Shown here: positions 35,774 through 43,920 of the stretch, in pieces | Layout of the letters: every line of letters begins with the position of its first letter | How positions within the stretch are numbered: position 1 is the stretch's first letter | From: JAVKDP01 sp040222185 | Lineage (GTDB): Bacteria; Bacteroidota; Rhodothermia; Balneolales; Balneolaceae | Assembly: GCA_040222185.1 (NCBI GenBank) | Contig: JAVKDP010000065.1 | Location: 1 to 64,000 of the forward strand | Direction of reading: 5' to 3' | Length of the DNA: 64,000 nt | The notes under the pieces: model-generated | Databases searched by the model: none | The model's input: the letters and a program-made list of their open reading frames with translations, nothing else | What the model was told of the DNA's origin: nothing | Translations under genes and position numbers: made by a program

Positions 35774-36928
35774 CTAAAGATTAAAATTCCGAACAGCTTC
35801 CGCTACTCTGCTCGGAACTCTGCTGTCAAATGGACCGGGAATAATTTTCTCAACCGAAATATCTTCCACGCAGCCTGCAATTGCTTCAGCTACCTTGATA
35901 AACATTTCAGTAGATAGTGTACTCATCCTGGCATCTAACGCGCCCCTGAACAAGCCTGGAAATGCTAATACATTATTGACCTGGTTAGGGAAGTCGGACC
36001 TCCCTGTTGCAACAATATAAGCTCCGGCTGCTTTAGCTTCTTCCGGCATAATTTCAGGGATCGGGTTAGCCATAGCAAAGATCATGGGATCATCTTTCAT
36101 GGTTTTTATCATTTCCTGGGTAAGAACACCCGGCGCCGAAACACCTATAAATACATCAGAGTCTTTAACGGCATCACTCAAGTTCCCTGTTCGCTGGGTG
36201 AAGTTGGTGAGTTTGGCCATTTCCTGTTTAACAGGATTCAGATCAGTTCTCCCGTTATGAATGATACCTTTGCTATCACACATCATTACTTCTTTTACTC
36301 CTGCAACAAAAAGCAGGTTCACAATAGCAACACCAGCTGCTCCCGAGCCGTTTACAACAACGGTTAAGTCCTGCAGGTTACGATTGGTAAGTTTGCAGGC
36401 GTTTATCATCCCTGCTAGTGTAACAATGGCAGTTCCGTGCTGATCGTCATGAAAAACAGGAATAGAGAGCTCTTCTTTGAGGCGTTGTTCAATTTCAAAA
36501 CATCTTGGTGCTGAAATATCTTCGAGATTAATTCCTCCGAACGTGGGAGCTATTGCTTTCACTGCTGTAATAATCTCTTCGGTTTCCTGGGTGTTCAGAA
36601 CGATGGGTACGGCATCAACACCGGCAAACTTTTTGAATAGAACGGCTTTCCCTTCCATGACAGGAAGTGCTGCCTCAGGACCGATATTACCCAGACCTAA
36701 TACCGCAGAACCGTCACTAACTACCGCAACTAGGTTGCCTTTGGCAGTGTAATCGTAGGCTTTACTAACATCATGTGCGATTTCCTTGCAAGGTTCAGCA
36801 ACACCCGGTGAGTAAGCAATGCTTAAATCATCTTTGTTTTCAAGAGGGAGCTTCGGCTCTACTGAAATTTTACCCCTTGCTTCTTTATGAGCAATAAGCG
36901 ACAATGCCGCGTAATCTTTGTTAGACAT
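35774..36928 (-). CDS. Malic enzyme (NAD(P)-dependent, stand-alone)
   Basis: Malic enzyme oxidatively decarboxylates malate to pyruvate. The 384 residues cover malic N- and NAD-binding domains: YSPGVAEPCKEIA, VSDGSAVLGLGNIGPEAALPVMEGKA (shown in two overlapping halves in the sequence), ISAPRCFEIE, PVFHDDQHGTAIV, VNGSGAAGVAIV and FAMANPIPEI. It lacks the C-terminal phosphotransacetylase domain found in about 760-residue Bacteroidota MaeB, so it resembles the Thermotoga/Bacillus short form. A hairpin terminator upstream (36945-36975) separates it from the M1 peptidase. Confidence 0.94.
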   Translation of the reverse strand: MSNKDYAALSLIAHKEARGKISVEPKLPLENKDDLSIAYSPGVAEPCKEIAHDVSKAYDYTAKGNLVAVVSDGSAVLGLGNIGPEAALPVMEGKAVLFKKFAGVDAVPIVLNTQETEEIITAVKAIAPTFGGINLEDISAPRCFEIEQRLKEELSIPVFHDDQHGTAIVTLAGMINACKLTNRNLQDLTVVVNGSGAAGVAIVNLLFVAGVKEVMMCDSKGIIHNGRTDLNPVKQEMAKLTNFTQRTGNLSDAVKDSDVFIGVSAPGVLTQEMIKTMKDDPMIFAMANPIPEIMPEEAKAAGAYIVATGRSDFPNQVNNVLAFPGLFRGALDARMSTLSTEMFIKVAEAIAGCVEDISVEKIIPGPFDSRVPSRVAEAVRNFNL

Positions 36929-36944
36929 ACCTATTAACCAAATT

Positions 36945-36975
36945 AAAAAGGGTGCATAAAATTATCCTGCACCCC
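36945..36975 (-). terminator. Rho-independent terminator after the M1 peptidase
   Basis: On the minus strand GGGTGCA (36969-36975 complement) and TGCACCC (36951-36957 complement) form a 7-bp stem with an 11-nt loop, followed by TTTTTAATTT. It sits between the M1 peptidase stop (36993) and the malic enzyme start (36928). Confidence 0.65.
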
Positions 36976-36992
36976 AAAAAGTCCTAATAAAT

Positions 36993-38873
36993 TTACTCAG
37001 AACCTAATAGCCCCTGAACATCAAAGCCGTTGTTGGAGAGATCAATATCCGCCAGGCGCTCTGAAGGATCAATTACAATACTCTTAATCCTTGAGGCACT
37101 TCCGGGAATCTGGAAGCTGTACATTGGGTCTACCCAGTTCCAGTCCTCAAGTAAAGTTCTTTCTATAGAGTATTCATTAGGTTTTTCTCCACGCATAATC
37201 CTTAGCGGGATATAAAAATAGTCAAGAGACCCGTCAGTATATTCAACCATAACATCTATCGGCATTGGCATTAACCCTATTCTTTCCAGTTTAACAGTTG
37301 TAGAGTTTTCATCACCAATTACCGCACTAATAGAATAATCAATAGTCTTTGTAGTTTGAACAAAATACTCGCGATACCAATCCAGGATCATTCCAGATTC
37401 TTTTTCCATCACTCTTAGGAAATCTTCATCAGTTGGGTGCTTGAGCTTCCATTTATCATGATAAGTGAGCATTCCTTTTCTAAAAGCTTCATCACCAATT
37501 ATATAGCTCAATTGATACAAAAATACGGACCCTTTTGAATAAGCAGCAGTACCGTAGGCACGATTGGTATTATAGTGATCGGCGTGTGTAGTTAAAGGCT
37601 CTTCAATGCCTGCCTCTACTAATGAGCGATAGCTACGGTAAGAACCTGCATGTACATTTCCTTGTCGGTCGAAAAGGTGCGCATTTGTTTCTGCGGTTGC
37701 AAAGCTTGTGAAGCCCTCATCCATCCATGAGAATAAAGACTCATTTGTAGCCAGCACATTCTGATACCAGCTGTGATACAATTCGTGAACTGTTACACCA
37801 ACAAGGCTTCCTAAAGATCTTCCGCCGGTAATCAAAGTGCCCATTGGGTATTCCATTCCGCCATCTCCACCCTGCACTACAGAAAATTGAGGGTAAGGGT
37901 AAACACCAAATTTTTCGTTGGCGAACTGAAAAGCTTTAACAGTAAGTTCCGGCAAACGCTCCCAGTTTGCTGTAAACTGAGCATTTTCTTCAACATTAGA
38001 TTCTACATCAACAACATCTTGTTGGTAGAAAAAGTGCAGCTTTGGGCCATTTGGAACCTGGGCCGTAGTGTGAACAAAGTCCGGATCAGCTCCCCAAAAG
38101 AAATCAAGAACGTTCTCAGCTTTGAAGTGGTAAGTGATTTTATCCGAAGAGTATGATACTTCTTTGCCTTCGTCCTGGTAGCCGTGACCAACTTGGTTTG
38201 GGTTTTGAACTATACCCGTTCCGCCTACTACATAATCATTGTCGATAGTGATTTTTACATCATAGTTACCAAAAATGCCATGAAACTCTCTTCCGATATA
38301 TGGATTGGGATGCCAGCCCTGGTAATCGTACTCTGCTAATTTCGGGTACCATTGGCTCATTGAAAACTCTACACCCTCTGCATTGTTCCAGCCTGATCTT
38401 CTGATTTGGCGAGGAACCTGGCTATCAAACTCCATTTCAAATGTAGACTTTTTACCAGGTGCAATTGGCTTGTTTAACTCAACCACCAGGATTGTTCCAT
38501 CAACCTCAAAGGAAACATCTTTACCATCCTGCTTCAAAGATTTGATGTGATGATATCCGATCTCATCATCCGGTAAATTATAAATTCGGTCTCCAACCCT
38601 TCGGTCAGGATCCGTAATTGTTCTTGATCGAACATCCATCATACTTCCCGGTTGGAAAGCATTGAAATACAGATGATAATATGCACGGGTTAACTCATCA
38701 GGCGAGTTGTTTGTGTACACAATCTTCTGCTTTCCAGCTAACTGGTGTTTTTCAGTATCCACATCAATTTCCATGGTATAATCAGCTTTTTGCTGCCAAT
38801 AAGTTCTGTTTTGAGCAACAGAAAGTGAATGTGTAAATAAAATGATTGAGAAAAGGGAGAGTAATTTTTTCAT
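36993..38873 (-). CDS. M1-family zinc metallopeptidase (secreted)
   Basis: A signal peptide (LSLFSIILFTHSLSVAQ) leads an M1 aminopeptidase-like protein of 626 residues. The zinc site is H363/H367 in TVHELYHSWYQN and E386 in MDEGFTSFA, exactly 18 residues later, and the exopeptidase-like GGMEYP sits at about 338-343. It should act in the periplasm or outside the cell, trimming peptides. The following gene is separated by a hairpin terminator at 36945-36975. It is 89 bp downstream of recR on the same strand. Confidence 0.93.
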   Translation of the reverse strand: MKKLLSLFSIILFTHSLSVAQNRTYWQQKADYTMEIDVDTEKHQLAGKQKIVYTNNSPDELTRAYYHLYFNAFQPGSMMDVRSRTITDPDRRVGDRIYNLPDDEIGYHHIKSLKQDGKDVSFEVDGTILVVELNKPIAPGKKSTFEMEFDSQVPRQIRRSGWNNAEGVEFSMSQWYPKLAEYDYQGWHPNPYIGREFHGIFGNYDVKITIDNDYVVGGTGIVQNPNQVGHGYQDEGKEVSYSSDKITYHFKAENVLDFFWGADPDFVHTTAQVPNGPKLHFFYQQDVVDVESNVEENAQFTANWERLPELTVKAFQFANEKFGVYPYPQFSVVQGGDGGMEYPMGTLITGGRSLGSLVGVTVHELYHSWYQNVLATNESLFSWMDEGFTSFATAETNAHLFDRQGNVHAGSYRSYRSLVEAGIEEPLTTHADHYNTNRAYGTAAYSKGSVFLYQLSYIIGDEAFRKGMLTYHDKWKLKHPTDEDFLRVMEKESGMILDWYREYFVQTTKTIDYSISAVIGDENSTTVKLERIGLMPMPIDVMVEYTDGSLDYFYIPLRIMRGEKPNEYSIERTLLEDWNWVDPMYSFQIPGSASRIKSIVIDPSERLADIDLSNNGFDVQGLLGSE

Positions 38874-38962
38874 TTCAATGCTATGTTTTTAATTGGAATA
38901 AAGGACGTGACAAAAACAGAAAAACTCCACTGTTTTTACACCTTTTAGTATGGCTTGATTAC

Positions 38963-39565
38963 TTAAAAAGAACTTCTGCTGTTAAATGCCCGGCTAAGTG
39001 TAGCTTCATCAATAAACTCCAGCTCGGTGCCCATTGGTATGCCATAAGCAATGCGGGTTACTTTTATTTCATATGGGATAAGTAATTTATTGATGTAGTA
39101 AGAAGTGGCTTCACCTTCCGCATCCGGGTTTAGCGCAAGAATAACTTCGTTGATATTTTCTTCACCCCCAACCCGTTTGAGCAAATCCTGTATTTTTAGT
39201 TTGTCAGGGCCAATATTATCCATTGGAGATATTACTCCACCAAGTACGTGATAACGCCCTCTGAACTCATTCGTTTTCTCGATGATATAGACATCATTAA
39301 ATTCTTCGACAACACAAATCTGCCCATTTTCGCGTTTTACGTTTTCGCAGATGTTGCAGGGGTCAGAGTCACTAACATTTCCGCAAATAGTGCAACGGGT
39401 TACTTTGTTCTTTAAATCAATAATGGCATTGGCCAGTTTAAGAGCATATTCATCATTCTGCTTTAAGAGATGAATAGCAATTCGCTGTGCTGACTTTCTA
39501 CCTGTACCCGGAAGCTTGGATAGCTGTTCTATAGCCCGCTCTAAATATTCTGAGGTAATCTGCAT
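38963..39565 (-). CDS. recR: Recombination mediator protein RecR
   Basis: RecR loads RecA at gaps with RecF/RecO. The 200-residue protein has the helix-hairpin-helix LSKLPGTGRKSAQRIAIHLL (first 20), the four-cysteine zinc finger CTICGNVSDSDPCNICEN, and a TOPRIM domain with EVILALNPDAEGEATS and VTRIAYGIPMGTELEFIDEATL (shown by key residues). It lies 8 bp after ybaB-family and 10 bp after dnaX genes on the minus strand: the classic dnaX-ybaB-recR unit. Confidence 0.97.
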   Translation of the reverse strand: MQITSEYLERAIEQLSKLPGTGRKSAQRIAIHLLKQNDEYALKLANAIIDLKNKVTRCTICGNVSDSDPCNICENVKRENGQICVVEEFNDVYIIEKTNEFRGRYHVLGGVISPMDNIGPDKLKIQDLLKRVGGEENINEVILALNPDAEGEATSYYINKLLIPYEIKVTRIAYGIPMGTELEFIDEATLSRAFNSRSSF

Positions 39566-39573
39566 GTATTAAA

Positions 39574-39927
39574 TTAAAGACCAAACTTTGAAAGGTCCAT
39601 GCCCGGAAGTCCACCACCAGGGATCATTCCTTTATAAGCTTCCTGCATCTGAGCTTTAGCTGTCTCGTCTGCTTTCTCCAGTGCTTTATTTACACCTGCA
39701 ACAACCAAATCCTCAAGAATCTCTTTATCATTAGGATCAATTACATCTTTATCGAAGGTAATGGAAAGAACTTGTCGTAAACCGTTGGCCTTTACTTTTA
39801 CCATTCCGCCACCAGCTTCAGCTTCAACGGTAATTTCACCAAGCTTTGACTGAGTTTCCTGAACTTTACTTTGCATTTCCTGAATTTTACCGAACATATC
39901 GGCCATATTAAAATCGCTCATTGCCAC
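39574..39927 (-). CDS. YbaB/EbfC-family nucleoid-associated protein
   Basis: The 117-residue protein has the family's helix-strand fold: FGKIQEMQSKVQETQSKLGEI, then VEAEAGGGMVKVKANGLRQVL, DKDVIDPNDKEILEDLV and an AVNKALEKADETAKAQMQE-like helix. Gly/Leu-rich C-terminal (IPGGGLPGMDLSKFGL) is typical. YbaB dimers bind DNA and are almost always between dnaX and recR, as here. Start ATG at 39927 is 10 bp after the dnaX stop. Confidence 0.96.
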   Translation of the reverse strand: MAMSDFNMADMFGKIQEMQSKVQETQSKLGEITVEAEAGGGMVKVKANGLRQVLSITFDKDVIDPNDKEILEDLVVAGVNKALEKADETAKAQMQEAYKGMIPGGGLPGMDLSKFGL

Positions 39928-39937
39928 ATATTTTTAT

Positions 39938-41812
39938 TTAATATTCCAACTCTGCCCCAAACCGCTCTACAAGATCACGAATAATGGGGTCTTTTTGTTG
40001 TATTTCTTTAAAGCGCTCGTAAGGGTTTTTAGCTTTTTCCTGGGTACCTACAACATTTCGTATCTCAGTTTTAAAACGTAAAAGCACTCCGAGATGTTCC
40101 TTTAACTTTTTTGATAACTCAAGAGCTTGTTCGTCTACCATTTTCTTGGCAAGGGGATTATCACACGCAAGCATAAGCTCAGAGCCCTTTAATGTAGTCA
40201 GTTCAACCCGTTGTACTTGAAGCTCCAGGATTTTTGGTACTGTATCAGTTAAAGACTGAAGAAAATTTGGCCAGATTGCTTTTACATCTTCAATAAATAA
40301 TTTTTTTGAAGGAGCTTCTTTTGGTTGCTCAACTACTATCGGGGCAGCTTCTACTTTTCCATTTTCTGTAGGTAGGTGAAGCACTTTTGCTTTTTGAGTC
40401 ACTTCTGTAAAAAGTGCTGGCTGCCCTATATCATATTCGTTATGAACCGGAGCTGTTATGGGTTCACTTACCATTTCAACAGTTGGCTCTTTTACGCCTT
40501 CAAAATGAGCTTCTGAGCCATTTGCTGGAGGTACAGTTTCCGGTTTTGTTTCTTCAATAACCGGGTTACTTGCCTGTGGTGCTAGTTGAGGTTTTTTTTC
40601 CTCAATAGTTACAGGGTCTATTTTACGAGCGGGTTCCGCCTCAGATTTCGCAACACCATTATTTTTAGGAGCTACTGAAGAGGGTTCTAAGTTACTAGAG
40701 TTTTTTTTTAAAGCATCTATTTCTGAAAGTAACCTGGAAAGGTTTTCACTTCTCTCCATATGGATAAGCTTCAGAAGAGTAATTTCGAACTGGATTCTTG
40801 GTTGATTGGCGTCCTTAAGTTTAATTTGAGCTTCACTAACAATATGAAGCATCCTCATCAGGTCATCCCTTGAAAAATCTGGTGCCGTTTCTTTGTACTT
40901 ATTCTTTGTGTCTTCAGATGCTTCAACTAAAAACAATTGAGGACTGTGATGTGCTATGTACAGGTTTCGTAAGTGTTCTGTTAAACCTATAAGAAACTCC
41001 TGGATATCATAACCCTCTTGCAAGAGGGTGTTAATGAGTTCAAGTCCGGTATTCGAATCATGGTCTTTAACACAGTTCATGAACTGAAACATGCGTTCCG
41101 TCCCGACTACATTTAGTGCCTGTAGTAATTCATTATGAGAGATATTACTACCACAAAAAGCAATGGCCTGATCCATTAAGCCCAGTGCATCACGTAATGC
41201 TCCGTCAGCTTTCTTAGCTATTACATGCAAGGATTCTTCATCAATAGTGATAGCTTCATCCTGGGCGATTTTTTTAAGCCTGCTGACGATCTCTTCGACA
41301 GCAATTCGCTTGAAATCAAATCGCTGAACACGGGATAGAATGGTAGGTAGAACCTTATGTGGCTCAGTAGTGGCAAAAATGAAAATGGCGTGCTCAGGAG
41401 GCTCTTCAAGTGTTTTTAGCAACGCATTAAAGGCTGCTTTTGAGAGCATGTGAACCTCATCCACAATAAAAACTTTATAGCGACCATTTTGCGGTGGAAT
41501 GCGAACGATCTCCCGTAAATGATGAACATCTTCCACCTTATTGTTTGAAGCCGCATCCATTTCCATTACGTTGAGCGTCTGGTTCAACGCTTCGCTATCA
41601 ACTTCTGAATCAATCCCGTTAATAATTCGGGCGAGAACACGTGCCATTGTAGTTTTGCCTACGCCTCGTGGTCCACAAAACATATAGGCATGCGAAAGCC
41701 TGTTTTGTTTAATTGCGTTCAACAGCGTACTACTAACATGCTCCTGAGAAACGATATCCTCGAAGCTTTGTGGCCGGTATTTTCGTGTAAGTGCGCGGTA
41801 GTTTTCTGACAT
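39938..41812 (-). CDS. dnaX: DNA polymerase III gamma/tau subunit, lacking the zinc module
   Basis: DnaX is the clamp-loader ATPase. Walker A is GPRGVGKTT (47-55), the conserved DAASNN at 86-91, and FIVDEVHMLS for Walker B, then SRVQRFDFKRI. The four-cysteine zinc module that usually sits between Walker A and the DAAS motif is missing: residues 63-80 read as a short acidic loop (IINGIDSEVDSEALNQTL) with no cysteine. The C-terminal tau-like half is variable, with a proline/glutamate-rich linker at about 380-510 and a domain near 515-624. It starts the dnaX-ybaB-recR unit. Confidence 0.95.
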   Translation of the reverse strand: MSENYRALTRKYRPQSFEDIVSQEHVSSTLLNAIKQNRLSHAYMFCGPRGVGKTTMARVLARIINGIDSEVDSEALNQTLNVMEMDAASNNKVEDVHHLREIVRIPPQNGRYKVFIVDEVHMLSKAAFNALLKTLEEPPEHAIFIFATTEPHKVLPTILSRVQRFDFKRIAVEEIVSRLKKIAQDEAITIDEESLHVIAKKADGALRDALGLMDQAIAFCGSNISHNELLQALNVVGTERMFQFMNCVKDHDSNTGLELINTLLQEGYDIQEFLIGLTEHLRNLYIAHHSPQLFLVEASEDTKNKYKETAPDFSRDDLMRMLHIVSEAQIKLKDANQPRIQFEITLLKLIHMERSENLSRLLSEIDALKKNSSNLEPSSVAPKNNGVAKSEAEPARKIDPVTIEEKKPQLAPQASNPVIEETKPETVPPANGSEAHFEGVKEPTVEMVSEPITAPVHNEYDIGQPALFTEVTQKAKVLHLPTENGKVEAAPIVVEQPKEAPSKKLFIEDVKAIWPNFLQSLTDTVPKILELQVQRVELTTLKGSELMLACDNPLAKKMVDEQALELSKKLKEHLGVLLRFKTEIRNVVGTQEKAKNPYERFKEIQQKDPIIRDLVERFGAELEY

Positions 41813-41893
41813 CCTCTAAGTCGCTTTTGCTAACAAAGGGAATGTACAAAAAGCGAAGGTGAATTGAATAGCTAAAGAGGAAATCTTTTGAAA

Positions 41894-42616
41894 CTAAATG
41901 AGCTGGGAAGTTTCACCAAGACGTTTCAGGGCTTCTCTTTTAAATGTTCGGCCAATAGGTATTTTTGAATCAAGTAATTCAACTTCATTGTTACTCCAGC
42001 TATCGATTAAGCTCATGTTAATAATAAATGAGCGATGCACACGAAGGAAGTTATTGTCTGGTAAATGTTCCTCCATGTAAGAAATAGTTTGGTAGGTTTC
42101 TACTTCCTTATCTTTAGTTTTAATGAGTATATAGTCTCTTTTGCTTTCGATATAAACAATATCATTCAGACATACTTTCACATTTCTTTTGTCAGAAATA
42201 ACAAAAATATGGCATTGCTCATCTTTGATTTCGTTAGGAGCAGGGAGATGTGATCTCGGGCTTAAAGAGTCAAAAATTTTATCTACTGCTTTCAAAAAAC
42301 GGTCAAATGAAATGGGTTTTAGAAGGTAGTCAATCACATCCAGTTCAAAACCTTCTAAGGCATATTCCCGGTAAGCAGTTGTAAAGATTACTTTGGGTGG
42401 GTTTTTAAGAGTTCTTAGAAATTCTATTCCGGTTAGTTTAGGCATTTGGATGTCCAGGAAAAGGATATCCACCTTGGTGTTTCTAAGAGCCTGGAAAGCT
42501 TTAACGGCATTTTGAAATGTTGCTTCAATTTCGATGCCATCTATTTTTGATAAATGTGATTCTATCACTTCGATTGCCAGTGGCTCGTCGTCTATGATGA
42601 AACACGTGAGATTCAT
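41894..42616 (-). CDS. LytTR-family response regulator
   Basis: The receiver domain has DDEPLAIEVIE, phospho-acceptor D55 in ILFLDIQMPKLTG, and KVIFTTAYREYALEGFE. A LytTR DNA-binding domain fills the C-terminal half (about 140-236), with YIESKRDYILI and FLRVHRSFIINMS. LytTR regulators usually control envelope or extracellular traits. The ATG at 42616 overlaps the kinase stop by 4 bp (ATGA). A short loop region separates it from dnaX downstream on the same strand. Confidence 0.93.
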   Translation of the reverse strand: MNLTCFIIDDEPLAIEVIESHLSKIDGIEIEATFQNAVKAFQALRNTKVDILFLDIQMPKLTGIEFLRTLKNPPKVIFTTAYREYALEGFELDVIDYLLKPISFDRFLKAVDKIFDSLSPRSHLPAPNEIKDEQCHIFVISDKRNVKVCLNDIVYIESKRDYILIKTKDKEVETYQTISYMEEHLPDNNFLRVHRSFIINMSLIDSWSNNEVELLDSKIPIGRTFKREALKRLGETSQLI

Positions 42617-43695
42617 ACCAAATCTCTGTCTATTAGTTTATCAAGTTGTATTTCGAGCGAAATAGAATAGGAATCGGTATCGTCTGTAATCTCAAGATTA
42701 TAGAAGCCGTTGTAAAGCAGATCTAACCGTCGTGTTACGTTTTTCAAACCAATTCCTTTTTGATATTCAAACTCTGCGTTTTGGTCAGAGTCATGTGCAT
42801 TGCTGTTCTTGACGTTTAAAAAGAGGGTTTGGTTGCGTATGTCAACATCAATATCCACCCAAACCTCATCAAGAGAGTCACTGGTACCATGCTTAAAAGC
42901 ATTTTCTGCAAATGGGAGAAGCAACATGGGAGGAATCTGAACAGAGGCGAAATCACCTTTTACGGTGTAGGAAGTCCTTAGGCGTTCATCGTAGCGTATT
43001 TTCTCCAAAGCTATGTAATTTTCAAGAAGCTTGAGTTCTTTGCTCAGCGTGACAGTTTTCGAATTGCATTCATATAGCATATAGCTGAGTAGTTCAGATA
43101 GCTTTAATACAACTTCAGGAGAAGACTCAGATTTTTTAAGTGTAAGGGCATACAGATTATTGAGCGTATTGAATAGAAAATGAGGATGAATCTGGCCTTT
43201 TAGAAAATTGAGTTCAGCTTCCATTTTCTGGTTTTCCAACTCTTTTGATTTGTTCTCTTCGCTGTAAAAATGTTTGGTAATTTTTATGAAGGCTGCAAGT
43301 GCTACTGCAGGGTACATGCCCAGGGCGTTCTTAAGAATCTTCGGAAAATTTAGGATATTTCCAGACATCCACTCATGACCATAAATAGGATAAAAGAGGT
43401 AGTAATCCATAAATCTTTGTATTGCGGAAGCCAAAACGATGGAAACAATTACAAGTACAGTGGCAGTAACATACTTTTTATGGAGAAAGTATCGAGGAAT
43501 TATAAAGTACAGGGCAAAATATGCGGCAATAACTTTTAGTGGCAAATATGCCATTAACCAAAAGAACTCGGCTCCATAACTGTCCTCAAAATTCCCATAT
43601 ATGATGGTATACATCCCGATATAGCATGCCCAAAAAAGAAGATGCCAGAGAATCCGATTGCCCGTGCTTTGATATTTTTCGAGGAATTGTAACAT
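42613..43695 (-). CDS. LytS-type sensor histidine kinase
   Basis: The protein has about four to five N-terminal membrane spans (residues 17-145), then a coiled linker (ENKSKELENQKMEAELNFLKGQ), and the His_kinase domain with acceptor His at QIHPHFLFNTLNNL (residue about 172-174 of the longer frame). The C-terminal ATPase has LLPFAENAFKHG and KGIGLKNVTRRLDLLY. It lacks an extracellular PAS module. An upstream TTG at 43701 adds two residues; ATG 43695 is preferred. Paired with the LytTR regulator by a 4-bp overlap. Confidence 0.92.
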   Translation of the reverse strand: MLQFLEKYQSTGNRILWHLLFWACYIGMYTIIYGNFEDSYGAEFFWLMAYLPLKVIAAYFALYFIIPRYFLHKKYVTATVLVIVSIVLASAIQRFMDYYLFYPIYGHEWMSGNILNFPKILKNALGMYPAVALAAFIKITKHFYSEENKSKELENQKMEAELNFLKGQIHPHFLFNTLNNLYALTLKKSESSPEVVLKLSELLSYMLYECNSKTVTLSKELKLLENYIALEKIRYDERLRTSYTVKGDFASVQIPPMLLLPFAENAFKHGTSDSLDEVWVDIDVDIRNQTLFLNVKNSNAHDSDQNAEFEYQKGIGLKNVTRRLDLLYNGFYNLEITDDTDSYSISLEIQLDKLIDRDLV

Positions 43696-43920
43696 GATCA
43701 ACTCTTAAAGTAAGCATCCTTCCAGCTCGAAGGCAATTTCTAATATCCCGATCTGCATACTACAGGCTTATATCTGCAAATGAAGTGAATTGTGCTGCCA
43801 ACACTACAGAAGTAACTAAATAGGGTTTTTGATACGGGGAATCAGGCGTATGCCGCAACTCGATATTTAATAAGAAATAAAATTTTATCTCTGGCACATC
43901 CTAAAATTCAGTTCATCTCT

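Noticed and set aside
41813..41893. CGCTTTT...AAAAGCG inverted repeat between lytR and dnaX
   Set aside because: 20-nt loop and no T-run; not a convincing terminator.
43696..43701. TTG start of the histidine kinase
   Set aside because: Only two residues longer than ATG 43695; no support.
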